From JAJPXC01 sp964510535 (GTDB lineage Bacteria; Bacteroidota; Bacteroidia; Bacteroidales; Muribaculaceae), in NCBI GenBank assembly GCA_964510535.1, contig CAZECG010000001.1:1-64000 (forward strand): a DNA stretch of 64,000 bases, read 5' to 3'. Below the pieces are notes generated by a model. It was not told the DNA's origin. It saw only the letters and a program-made list of their open reading frames with translations, and made no database searches. The translations under genes and the position numbers were made by a program. This document shows, one piece after another, positions 8,910 through 16,820 of the stretch (within the stretch, counting starts at the first letter, position 1; each line of letters opens with the position of its first letter).

Positions 8910-9635
8910 TTACTTTGACGTATCCTCCGCCGCTTCGTCAAGCGGAATCACTTTCAGTCCAACGCTTCTGCTCGTGATTTTCTCGGGATTGCCGGTGTAG
9001 TATATCTTCCCGGAGCCCATGCCGACAACCATTAGAGTCTCCGACACATTGCAGCCTATGGTTCCCGTTCCCGTCGAACGGCATTTTACCGACACCGCTT
9101 TAAGTCCATCTGCCTGTATCGAGCCGGTTCCCGTCAGGCCGTATTTAGCCGACTGGCATTTCCCGTAAAGCACAATCTGGCCGTTCCCTGTTGACAAACT
9201 CGCATCAACTTGAGTGGCACTGATATTGCGCACCACCAGTCGGCCATTGCCGATTACTTTTGCTTTAAACTGAGGGCCGGGAGCCACCGAAAGAACCCTC
9301 ACAGTCGAGTCACCGCTATTCTCAACGCGGGTAAGAAAATTGGAGTAGACGGTGATTGTGGGCAATCCCTTATAATTGATGCCGTCAGTAGAAATCTGCA
9401 TTTCAAGTTTTCCCTTGTTGTTGGCGAGCATAAGCACCGAAGCAAGGTCGGGAGTTGTGGTGAATACTGCCTTACCCGCCGAGTCAGGCACACATTTATA
9501 GTCCACATTCAATCCCTCGACAACCTTCAGCTCCATGAAGTCGTTGACATCAAGTTCATAGCGCTTTTGTTCTGCGCCCGACACCACCCCGGAGCCGGCC
9601 AGCGCAATTAACAATGACAGATATATTTGTTTCAT
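8910..9635 (-). CDS. exported DUF2807 (putative auto-transporter adhesin, head GIN) protein
   Basis: A 241-residue protein with a signal peptide (MKQIYLSLLIALAGSGVVSG-A) and a beta-helical DUF2807 body: repeated short strands rich in glycine, such as SGDSTVRVLS, IGNGRLVVRNI, STGNGQIVLYG and GTGSIQADGL. The family is common in Bacteroidota and is predicted to be exported; no activity is established. It is a paralogue of the gene directly upstream (9699-10529), with the same signal peptide start (MKQI) and the same CNVS/CDVK-type segment near the end. It lies 4 nt before the flippase start. Confidence 0.85.
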   Translation of the reverse strand: MKQIYLSLLIALAGSGVVSGAEQKRYELDVNDFMELKVVEGLNVDYKCVPDSAGKAVFTTTPDLASVLMLANNKGKLEMQISTDGINYKGLPTITVYSNFLTRVENSGDSTVRVLSVAPGPQFKAKVIGNGRLVVRNISATQVDASLSTGNGQIVLYGKCQSAKYGLTGTGSIQADGLKAVSVKCRSTGTGTIGCNVSETLMVVGMGSGKIYYTGNPEKITSRSVGLKVIPLDEAAEDTSK

Positions 9636-9698
9636 AGTCTTGTTTTAGCTTAAATTAATCCCCACATCAGCACGTTTAGATTCAAGCGGTTAGATGCA

Positions 9699-10529
9699 TT
9701 ATTTTGCCTTGGGGACGAGTTTGAATGGATTTTCAACGTTCCCCTGCACTTCGCGAGGATAACGACGGCCCATCACAGTACCGCTGCCTAAGATGTTGAC
9801 AACAGCTCGATTTTTGACATCGCAACCTATCGAGCCCTCATTCTGAACCTGAGCCGACAGGTCGAAACACTTCAAACCCATCGCATAGATGTCACCCTTG
9901 CCGTTTGCGCTATACATCGCCGTGCGGGCCTTGCCGTTGAGCGTTATCGCACCATCTCCGTTATTAAGCACCGACAACTGCGGCGTTTCGACATCAGCCA
10001 CACTCACTTTTCCCGAGCCGTTGTCGATGATGTTGATTTCGTCAGACTTCACGGCTCTGATTCCAATCGCTCCGGGACCGTTGTTGACTGCACGGAACAC
10101 ACCCGTCTCGATGCGCCCTATATAAGCCGAACCATTACCGTTGACCACAAGGCTAAACTGGCTGTTGGCAGGAAGACGTTTTGACAGCACCACGCCACCG
10201 TTGACCACCACATTCTCAAGCGAACCGTGACACAACACAGTGATGCGGCTCGTGATAGCGTTGGCAGTGGTATCAGCGTCTATAACCAACTGATTATCAT
10301 AATTGACCACATTGATGCGCGGCACTTCATTGTTATCCGTATAATAAACCACATAACCGCAACGCTCAGGATGGAACTTACACTCAACCACAGCGTTACC
10401 GTTGACTACTATCGAGTTGAACTCTCGCGACGGTTTCAAAACCACGCGATTCCCATCGGGGAGCTTGTCGGCGGCGGAAGCCCCTAAAACGATGGCGACC
10501 GACATCAGCATTGACAATATCTGCTTCAT
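9699..10529 (-). CDS. exported DUF2807 protein, paralogue of the next gene
   Basis: A 276-residue protein with a signal peptide (MKQILSMLMSVAIVLGASA-A) and a DUF2807 beta-repeat body (VVNGNAVVECKF, NGNGSAYIGRIE, NNGPGAIGIRAV, DNGSGKVSVADV, NNGDGAITLNG), one short glycine-turn strand after another. The end (GSGTVMGRRYPREVQGN) matches its paralogue's GSGKIYYTGNPEKI. The ATG overlaps the dusB stop as ATGA, so an envelope protein is translationally coupled to a tRNA-modifying enzyme. Likely periplasmic or outer-membrane associated; function unknown. Confidence 0.85.
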   Translation of the reverse strand: MKQILSMLMSVAIVLGASAADKLPDGNRVVLKPSREFNSIVVNGNAVVECKFHPERCGYVVYYTDNNEVPRINVVNYDNQLVIDADTTANAITSRITVLCHGSLENVVVNGGVVLSKRLPANSQFSLVVNGNGSAYIGRIETGVFRAVNNGPGAIGIRAVKSDEINIIDNGSGKVSVADVETPQLSVLNNGDGAITLNGKARTAMYSANGKGDIYAMGLKCFDLSAQVQNEGSIGCDVKNRAVVNILGSGTVMGRRYPREVQGNVENPFKLVPKAK

Positions 10530-11524
10530 AATATCTCGTTGTTTTTAATTATCATTTCTTCAATACGTCGCAACACGTCATCGAGCTGGGCATAGGTCGA
10601 CGCCCTCAACATCTCGATACGCGTCTCCCTGAAATGCGGAATCCCCTTGAACAGGGGCGACGCGGCAAGATGGCGGCGTATGTGGAGAATGCCGCGGTAC
10701 TCGTCGATGCGATTTATGCTTTCGGTAATCTGACGGCGCAACAATGCGAATTTCTCTCCGGCCGACAGTTCCTCTCCTTTGGAGCCCGTAGACACCATCG
10801 ACTTCATCTCGCGGAAAATCCACGGCGCGCCTATCGACGCTCGACCCACCATGACACCATCCACTCCATAGCGGTCAAAAGCCTCCACCGCTTTCTCTGG
10901 AGTTGTTATGTCACCGTTGCCTATGACCGGGATAGTCAGACGCGGGTTCTCCTTAACCCTCGCTATCATCTTCCAATCAGCCTCGCCGGTATACATCTGG
11001 GCTCTCGTGCGCCCATGCACCGTCAAAGCCTTTATGCCGCAATCCTGAAGCTTTTCGGCAAGCTCGACTATCACACGGCTCTCATGGTCCCATCCCAATC
11101 GTGTCTTGACAGTCACCGGAAGGCTCACCGCTTTCACCACAGCCGTTGTTATCTCAAGCATCTTGGGTATATCGCGGAGCATTCCGGCACCCGCGCCCTT
11201 ACCTGCCACTTTCTTCACCGGGCAACCGAAATTTATATCTATAATATCGGGCTTGGCTCCCTCGACAATCTTCGCGGCCTCGACCATCGGTTCTGCCTCA
11301 CGGCCATAAATCTGTATGGCAGTCGGTCGTTCTCGCACATCTATCATCAATTTTCGAGTGGTGGCCGGAATATCGCGGATAAGAGCATCGGCCGACACAA
11401 ATTCAGTGTAGACCATATCGGCCCCCTGCTCCTTGCATATAAGGCGAAACGAGGGGTCGGTGACATCCTCCATCGGCGCGAGCATCACCGGCTTCAAACC
11501 AAGATCTAATTCTCCGATTTTCAT
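10526..11524 (-). CDS. dusB: tRNA-dihydrouridine synthase B
   Basis: A 332-residue FMN-dependent TIM-barrel enzyme reducing specific uridines in tRNA D-loops. The start LKPVMLAPMEDVTDPSFR and the catalytic-cysteine motif DINFGCPVKKVAGKGAGAGML (C near residue 101) are the Dus hallmarks; HGRTRAQMYTGEADW and IPVIGNGDITTPEKA follow. Length is normal. A 158-nt gap with no recognisable gene separates it from buk upstream; its last codons overlap the DUF2807 gene. Confidence 0.95.
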   Translation of the reverse strand: MKIGELDLGLKPVMLAPMEDVTDPSFRLICKEQGADMVYTEFVSADALIRDIPATTRKLMIDVRERPTAIQIYGREAEPMVEAAKIVEGAKPDIIDINFGCPVKKVAGKGAGAGMLRDIPKMLEITTAVVKAVSLPVTVKTRLGWDHESRVIVELAEKLQDCGIKALTVHGRTRAQMYTGEADWKMIARVKENPRLTIPVIGNGDITTPEKAVEAFDRYGVDGVMVGRASIGAPWIFREMKSMVSTGSKGEELSAGEKFALLRRQITESINRIDEYRGILHIRRHLAASPLFKGIPHFRETRIEMLRASTYAQLDDVLRRIEEMIIKNNEIL

Positions 11525-11682
11525 AATTGCGACGATTACGATACACGAAGATAACTATTATTTCCCAAAAAGCCCTCTTTGTATGAAAAAAAAAATCATC
11601 AAAAACGCCAACACATTTCCCCCGAAAGCCCAACAAAAATTAACGGCAATTATGAACACGTCCTGCTACGCTCCGATGTAAA

Positions 11683-12750
11683 CTAACGATACTCCTTGAT
11701 TGGAATTTCCCCTCTCAGTGCGCCGATGCCGTTCAACGCAAGCGCAAGCATCTCATCCTCACCGGGATAGACATAAACAGGTGCGATAAATTCCACACGC
11801 CCCTTCACCTGCGATGTCACATACTCCGAGTAAGCGATTCCCCCGGTTAGCAAGATACCGTCAACCTCACCACGCAACGCAACCGCGGCACCACCTATTG
11901 ATTTGGCTATCTGATAGTTCATAGCATCGAGCACTAATTTAGCCTTCGTGTCGCCCGCCTCTATGGCCCTGACCACAGCCTGCACGTCGGTAGTGCCGAG
12001 ATGGGCTGCGAGACCCGCCTTGCCGCTAATTCGTTTTTTAAGTTCATCGACAGTGTAACTGCCGGAATAACAGAGGTCTATGAGCGACCCGGCAGGCAAC
12101 GTCCCCGCCCGCTCGGGTGAGAACGGACCGTCGCCGTCAAGCGCGTTATTGACATCGACACAACGCCCCTTGAGGTGTGCCCCGATTGATATACCGCCGC
12201 CAAGATGACATATAATCAAATTCAAATCCTCATACCGGCGGCCGTCATTCAGCGCCGAGGCATGACGACGCCCTATTGCCCTTTGGTTGAGAGCGTGCCA
12301 TGTGGTTATTCGCGGCATTATTGGCGACCCTGTTATCCGGGCCACGTCGTCAAGCTCGTCCACGACTCCCGGATCAGCTATCAAAGCCCTGCATCCCGGG
12401 ATACCGGCGGCTATATCACTCGCAATCAGACAGCCCAAGTTACAGGCGTGCTGCCTCAAAGGGTGCTCCATCTCGCCGAGCATCACATCGTTTATCTCAT
12501 AGACACCTCCGGGAATGGGCTTCAAGAGACCTCCGCGCCCTACAACGGCATCAAAGTCAAGTCCATAACCATTTTCTCGCAAGGTTTTCACCACGAGATT
12601 CCGCCGAAATTCAAACTGGTCGTTCACATTGACGAAATGAGCTAAATCTTCTACATCGTGCTTTATGTTGGAAACAAACAGTCGGCTCGATTCATCATAG
12701 ACGGCGATTTTTGTAGAAGTCGAGCCTGGATTTATGGTTAGCACTCTCAT
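11683..12750 (-). CDS. buk: butyrate kinase
   Basis: A 355-residue ASKHA-fold acyl kinase. It begins RVLTINPGSTSTKIAVYD, with the phosphate-binding motifs LIICHLGGGISIGAHLKGR and GILLTGGIAYSEYVT. It converts butyryl phosphate (or branched-chain acyl phosphates) and ADP to the acid and ATP. It follows ptb by 10 nt, giving the ptb-buk pair used for butyrate or branched-chain fatty-acid interconversion. No butyryl-CoA synthesis genes are in the window, so use for scavenging or for supplying branched acyl-CoA primers is equally possible. Confidence 0.94.
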   Translation of the reverse strand: MRVLTINPGSTSTKIAVYDESSRLFVSNIKHDVEDLAHFVNVNDQFEFRRNLVVKTLRENGYGLDFDAVVGRGGLLKPIPGGVYEINDVMLGEMEHPLRQHACNLGCLIASDIAAGIPGCRALIADPGVVDELDDVARITGSPIMPRITTWHALNQRAIGRRHASALNDGRRYEDLNLIICHLGGGISIGAHLKGRCVDVNNALDGDGPFSPERAGTLPAGSLIDLCYSGSYTVDELKKRISGKAGLAAHLGTTDVQAVVRAIEAGDTKAKLVLDAMNYQIAKSIGGAAVALRGEVDGILLTGGIAYSEYVTSQVKGRVEFIAPVYVYPGEDEMLALALNGIGALRGEIPIKEYR

Positions 12751-12760
12751 ACTTCCTAAA

Positions 12761-13666
12761 TCAACTGATTAAACAGGCCACAGCTAAAGAATAATATTTG
12801 GAAATCGCGCTGTCGCTTCGCGACGGCAACACCACCGGGGCGATAGGGCCGCGCAGTACCCCGGCATTGTCGGCCTTGCAAAACAGCGTCATCGTCTTGT
12901 AGAAAACATTCGCAGCTTCAAGGTCGGGGAATATCAACGCATCGGCTTGCCCCTCAATCAGTGATGCGATTCCTTTTATTTTGGCCGACTCGGCATCACA
13001 AGCGGTCTTGATATCCATAGGGCCGTCGATGATAGCGTCACCAAATTCACCGGCGGCGGCGAGCCTTTTGATTTCGGCGTATTCAGTTGTTACCGGGAAC
13101 TTTGGATTGATTTTTTCGCTGTAATGAATCAAAGCGACTCGCGGACGTTCGACACCGAACGCGCGGCAACTTTCGACGGCATAGCTGACCATGGCGACCC
13201 GCTGGTCGAAAGTCGGCGAGGGTATCACCGCCGCATCAGAAAAAAACAGGAATTTTCCATAGCTACCACCCTGCATGACCGTCAGGTGAGTCAGCACTTT
13301 CCCTTTTGGCAAAAGCCCTGTTTCCTTGTTAAGCACGGCGTGCAGCAGGTTATCAGTGTTAACCAGGCCCTTCATCACCACGTCGGCGTCTCCGTCTCTC
13401 ACCATCTTGACAGCCTCACGGGCGGCCTCGTCGCAATCAGCCACTCCGACCACCGACACATGGTCGGCATAATGCTTCAACGACGAGAATGTATCGAGAA
13501 TATCCGGCGGGCCGACAAGTATGAAATCAGCCCATCCCTCTTGCAAGACGCGGATAATGGCTTCCTCTGTATTTTTATCGCTTGGCCAGACGGCGACCAC
13601 ACGTTTAGCGGGCTTCAGTTCTTTCAAATGTGCCGTCAAGCTATCAAAATTCTTGATTTGTTTCAT
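12761..13666 (-). CDS. ptb: phosphate butyryltransferase
   Basis: A 301-residue phosphate acyltransferase of the PTA/PTB family, interconverting butyryl-CoA and butyryl phosphate. Recognisable parts: VVMKGLVNTDNLLHAVLNKETGL, the LTHLTVMQGG strand, and the C-terminal FCKADNAGVLRGPIAPVVLPSRSDS. The ATG at 13666 (MKQIKNFDSL) is preferred to a GTG two codons upstream. It is followed 10 nt later by buk. A terminator of spt precedes it, so it should have its own promoter in 13667-13750, although no clear -7 element was found there. Confidence 0.93.
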   Translation of the reverse strand: MKQIKNFDSLTAHLKELKPAKRVVAVWPSDKNTEEAIIRVLQEGWADFILVGPPDILDTFSSLKHYADHVSVVGVADCDEAAREAVKMVRDGDADVVMKGLVNTDNLLHAVLNKETGLLPKGKVLTHLTVMQGGSYGKFLFFSDAAVIPSPTFDQRVAMVSYAVESCRAFGVERPRVALIHYSEKINPKFPVTTEYAEIKRLAAAGEFGDAIIDGPMDIKTACDAESAKIKGIASLIEGQADALIFPDLEAANVFYKTMTLFCKADNAGVLRGPIAPVVLPSRSDSAISKYYSLAVACLIS

Positions 13667-13752
13667 GGTCACTTTTCTGGTTATGATTTAGTAATACGTT
13701 CCGTTCTTCCTACCACACGGTATCTGGCGTTTACTGACCGTGCGGCAAAAAG

Positions 13753-13793
13753 AAAAAACGGGAACAAAACCGTAATTGGCGGTCCGCTCCCGT
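13753..13793 (-). terminator. rho-independent terminator after spt
   Basis: On the minus strand ACGGGA (13793-13788) pairs with TCCCGT (13763-13758), with an inner CCG/CGG pair in the loop, followed by a T-rich tract (TTTTTTC then TTTTT). It lies 37 nt after the spt stop. Confidence 0.7.
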
Positions 13794-13829
13794 TCCCTTT
13801 CTATTCTGTTTCTTTCCTATCGCCCACAA

Positions 13830-15017
13830 TCACGGGATGAGGTCATAGGCGCGGAACACTTTTTGAATCTTTTCGAGAGCCGTGGTCACCTGCTCTTTGG
13901 TATGGGTCGCCATCAGCGAGAATCTGATGAGCGTGTCGTGGGGGGCTACAGCCGGCGACACCACGGGATTAACAAAAATACCCTCATTGAGCAAGTCGCG
14001 GGTAATTGCGAATGTCTTGTTGTTGTCGCGGATAAACAGAGGGATAATCGGGGTTGAAGTGTTGCCGATTTCACAGCCCATGTTGCGGAATCCGTCGAGG
14101 GCATAGTGGGTCACTTCCCAAAGTTTCTCCTGACGTTCGGGCTCCTTCTCCATGATTTCGAGAGCCGCGAGAGCCGCCGCGGTCGATGCCGGAGTGATGC
14201 TTGCGGTGAAGATATAGGAACGCGAGTGGTGACGGAGGTAGTTGGTAATCTCCTTGTTGGTTGCGATAAAACCGCCGAGCGAAGCAAACGATTTTGAGAA
14301 CGTGCCCATTATCAACTCCACATCGTCTCTCACACCAAAGTGGTCGCAGGTGCCGCGACCGCCGCGGCCGAATACCCCGATACCGTGGGCTTCGTCGACC
14401 ATCACGCTGGCATTGTATTTCTTGGCGAGACGCACGATTTCAGGGAGATTGGCTACATCTCCTTCCATCGAGAACACACCGTCGGTCACAATCAGTTTCA
14501 CCTTGTCGGGGTCACAGCGTTGCAATTGCTTTTCAAGTGATTCCATATCGTTGTGACGATACTTCAACTGCTGCGAGAACGACAGACGGCGACCTTCGAT
14601 AATCGAAGCGTGATCCTGTTCGTCCCAAATTATGTAGTCCTCGCGACCGGTGAGACACGACACCACTCCGAGGTTAACCTCAAAGCCGGTGGAATAAATC
14701 ATCACGTCTTCTTTACCGATATACTCGGCCAGACGCGCCTCAAGTTTTTTGTGCAAATCGAGCGTTCCGTTGAGGAATGGCGAGCCGGCACATCCTGTAC
14801 CGTATTTTTTAGTTGCCTCGATGGCAGCTTCTTTGATACGCGGGTCATTGACAAGGCCGGTATAGCAATTAGAGCCAAACATCAACACTTTTTTCCCGTT
14901 GATGACAACTTCAGGGTCTTGCTCACTTGAGATAGCTCTGAAATAGGGATAGATACCAGCCGCCTTTGCCTCTTGTGGCGCGGTATAATTCGACAGTTTT
15001 GCTTGTAAGAGCGTCAT
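13830..15017 (-). CDS. spt: serine palmitoyltransferase
   Basis: A 395-residue alpha-oxoamine synthase (class II PLP enzyme) that condenses serine with a long-chain acyl-CoA to 3-ketosphinganine, the first step of sphingolipid synthesis, a hallmark of Bacteroidales membranes. Motifs: LMFGSNCYTGLVNDPRI, YGTGCAGSPFLNGT, VMVDEAHGIGVFGRGGRG and the PLP-lysine segment LIMGTFSKSFASLGG. The ORF stays open upstream to 15197, but similarity starts at MTLLQAKLSNYTAPQEAKAA (15017) and the -7 element at 15089-15096 lies between, excluding the longer start. A glycine C-acetyltransferase (Kbl) is the alternative, but the N-terminus (AKAAGIYPYFRAISSEQD) is of the Bacteroides SPT kind. Confidence 0.9.
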   Translation of the reverse strand: MTLLQAKLSNYTAPQEAKAAGIYPYFRAISSEQDPEVVINGKKVLMFGSNCYTGLVNDPRIKEAAIEATKKYGTGCAGSPFLNGTLDLHKKLEARLAEYIGKEDVMIYSTGFEVNLGVVSCLTGREDYIIWDEQDHASIIEGRRLSFSQQLKYRHNDMESLEKQLQRCDPDKVKLIVTDGVFSMEGDVANLPEIVRLAKKYNASVMVDEAHGIGVFGRGGRGTCDHFGVRDDVELIMGTFSKSFASLGGFIATNKEITNYLRHHSRSYIFTASITPASTAAALAALEIMEKEPERQEKLWEVTHYALDGFRNMGCEIGNTSTPIIPLFIRDNNKTFAITRDLLNEGIFVNPVVSPAVAPHDTLIRFSLMATHTKEQVTTALEKIQKVFRAYDLIP

Positions 15018-15088
15018 AGTTAACGTGATAATAATAGCTTTGTAATTAACTATCTGTTTGCCACTATACGATAGCTTTAAACAGGCTG

Positions 15089-15096
15089 CAAAGTTA
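15089..15096 (-). promoter_or_regulatory. -7 element of spt
   Basis: TAACTTTG on the minus strand, 71 nt before the spt ATG at 15017. No TTG is found 19-21 nt further upstream. Confidence 0.5.
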
Positions 15097-15160
15097 GCGT
15101 TTTTTGTGGAATTATTATCTCTTTCGCAACACTTTTTGCGCAAAAAATTTGACTTTGCGC

Positions 15161-15193
15161 AAAAAAAGAGACCCCGCGTAAATCGAAGTCTCT
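15161..15193 (-). terminator. rho-independent terminator after the zinc ribbon gene
   Basis: On the minus strand AGAGAC (15193-15188) pairs with GTCTCT (15172-15167), followed by an uninterrupted T tract (15167-15161). It ends the aspS-nif3-zinc ribbon unit, 52 nt after the stop at 15245. Confidence 0.75.
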
Positions 15194-15244
15194 TCAATTC
15201 AGTAACGACTTTGTCAAAAGCCGCTGTCGTATGGATACGGACGG

Positions 15245-16015
15245 TTAGGCATTTTCCTCAACGCCTGCAAGAGCGGGATCAATCATAATGCGACCGCAAT
15301 ACTCGCAAACGATGATTTTCTTGTGCATCTTGATTTCAAGCTGTTTCTGCGGCGGGATGCGATTAAAGCAACCGCCACAAGCATTACGCTGAATGTAGAC
15401 TATGCCGAGGCCGTTGCGCGCATTCTTGCGGATGCGCTTGAATGCGGCGAGGGTGCGGCTGTCGACATTAGGCTCCAGATCTTTTGCCTCCTGGCGCAGA
15501 CGTTCCTCATCCTGACGTGTTTCGGAAACAATTTCATCAAGCTCCTCTTTTTTCTCCGACAAGATATGCTCGCGGTCGCCGAGGTCTTCTTCCGTGGCCT
15601 TGATTTCGTTGGTTTTGGCTTCAATCATGCGGGAGAACTCGTTGAGATGCTTCTCGCTAAGCTCAATCTCGAGGGTCTGGAACTCGATTTCTTTGCTCAA
15701 AAGGTCAAACTCGCGGTTGTTGCGCACGTTGTCGAGCTGTTCGCGATAACGCTCGATAAGCGACTGAGACTTATTGATTTTCTCCTTTTCTGCCGCCATC
15801 TTCCCTTTCAGCTCATCAATCTCGCGCTTGTAGTTATCGATGCGAGTGTGAAGGCCTTCGATGCTGTCTTCCAAGTCTTTGACTTCAAGAGGAAGCTCGC
15901 CGCGGATAGTCTTGATGCGGTCTATTTCGGTCAAGATTGTTTGCAGCTTGTAGAGCGATTTCAAGCGTTGCTCCACAGAGAGATTCTGGTCGGTTTTGGT
16001 TTTATCGGTAGCCAT
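15245..16015 (-). CDS. coiled-coil protein with C4 zinc ribbon
   Basis: A 256-residue protein with a long antiparallel-type coiled coil (residues ~25-190, heptads such as EIDELKGKMAAEKEKINKSQ) and a C-terminal zinc ribbon: C-G-G-C-F-N-R-I-P-P-Q ... V-C-E-Y-C-G-R-I-M (~residues 212-245). It belongs to the widespread zf-RING_7/CT398-HP0958 type, whose members have been linked to RNA binding and secretion or flagellar regulation in other phyla; the role in Bacteroidota is unknown. It starts 4 nt after the nif3 stop. Confidence 0.85.
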   Translation of the reverse strand: MATDKTKTDQNLSVEQRLKSLYKLQTILTEIDRIKTIRGELPLEVKDLEDSIEGLHTRIDNYKREIDELKGKMAAEKEKINKSQSLIERYREQLDNVRNNREFDLLSKEIEFQTLEIELSEKHLNEFSRMIEAKTNEIKATEEDLGDREHILSEKKEELDEIVSETRQDEERLRQEAKDLEPNVDSRTLAAFKRIRKNARNGLGIVYIQRNACGGCFNRIPPQKQLEIKMHKKIIVCEYCGRIMIDPALAGVEENA

Positions 16016-16019
16016 ATGT

Positions 16020-16805
16020 CTATAAATAGCTAATTGGATTAGTTTCTATAACTGAATAACAGACTGCAAAGTTAGGAAATTTTTCCGTAATAATTTGATA
16101 AAAAATTTCTTTTGTACACTCCTCGCTTTCAAAATGGCCTATATCGACTATGAAAATTTTCTCTCCGTAATCGACAAAATCATGATAGCGGGTATCGGAT
16201 GTGATATAGGCTTGCGCTCCCGCCGCTATCGCGTCAGTGATAAATTCAGAGCCTGAGCCTCCGCACATCGCCACGCGCGTTATCCCACCCTCGGGACAAC
16301 GGGAGCAACGGGCCACAGGCGAGCCGAACGAACGCTTGACCCGTTCCACAAAATCGCTTGCCGCCAACGGTTCGCTAAAACAGCCGACTACTCCGAGACC
16401 AGTATTGCCATCCCCTCCTGCCTGAGGCGACAACACTTCGCACCCATCCGCACCGAGGAGATTCGCCATTACCCACGACACGCCACCGGGGGCGTTGTCG
16501 ATAGAGGTGTGGCAGCAATAGACGGCAACGCCCCTCTTTACGGCAAGTTCGACCGAGCGTTCCACGCGACCATCGCCGTTAAGCCGTTTAAGCCCCTTGA
16601 ATATCAAAGGATGGTGCGATACAACCATATCGCAACCTGCCTCCAACGCTTCAAGGATAATGTCGGGTGTCACATCGACGCAGAGCATCACGCCGCGGCA
16701 ATCGGCTTCGCGGTGCCCTACAAGCAGGCCGGTGTTATCCCATCCCTCTTGCAGCGAGGGGGGAGCCACTGCCTCTATCGCATCGATTATATCTCCAACT
16801 TTCAT
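16020..16805 (-). CDS. Nif3-like dinuclear metal centre hexameric protein
   Basis: A 261-residue NIF3/YbgI (DUF34) family protein. Metal-ligand segments are visible: WDNTGLLVGHREA at the N-terminus, DMVVSHHPLIFKG (~residues 60-72, the HH pair), CCHTSIDNAPGG, and near the C-terminus VDIGHFESEECTKEIF (conserved H and E). The family forms hexameric toroids with two metal ions per subunit; some members hydrolyse GTP or act on damaged nucleotides, but the physiological role is unsettled. It lies in one unit with aspS and the zinc ribbon gene. Confidence 0.92.
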   Translation of the reverse strand: MKVGDIIDAIEAVAPPSLQEGWDNTGLLVGHREADCRGVMLCVDVTPDIILEALEAGCDMVVSHHPLIFKGLKRLNGDGRVERSVELAVKRGVAVYCCHTSIDNAPGGVSWVMANLLGADGCEVLSPQAGGDGNTGLGVVGCFSEPLAASDFVERVKRSFGSPVARCSRCPEGGITRVAMCGGSGSEFITDAIAAGAQAYITSDTRYHDFVDYGEKIFIVDIGHFESEECTKEIFYQIITEKFPNFAVCYSVIETNPISYL

Positions 16806-16820
16806 TTATATACCCTCGAA

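Noticed and set aside
15018..15197. 60-codon upstream extension of spt
   Set aside because: It contains the -7 element and terminator-adjacent AT-rich sequence; protein similarity begins at MTLLQAKLSN.
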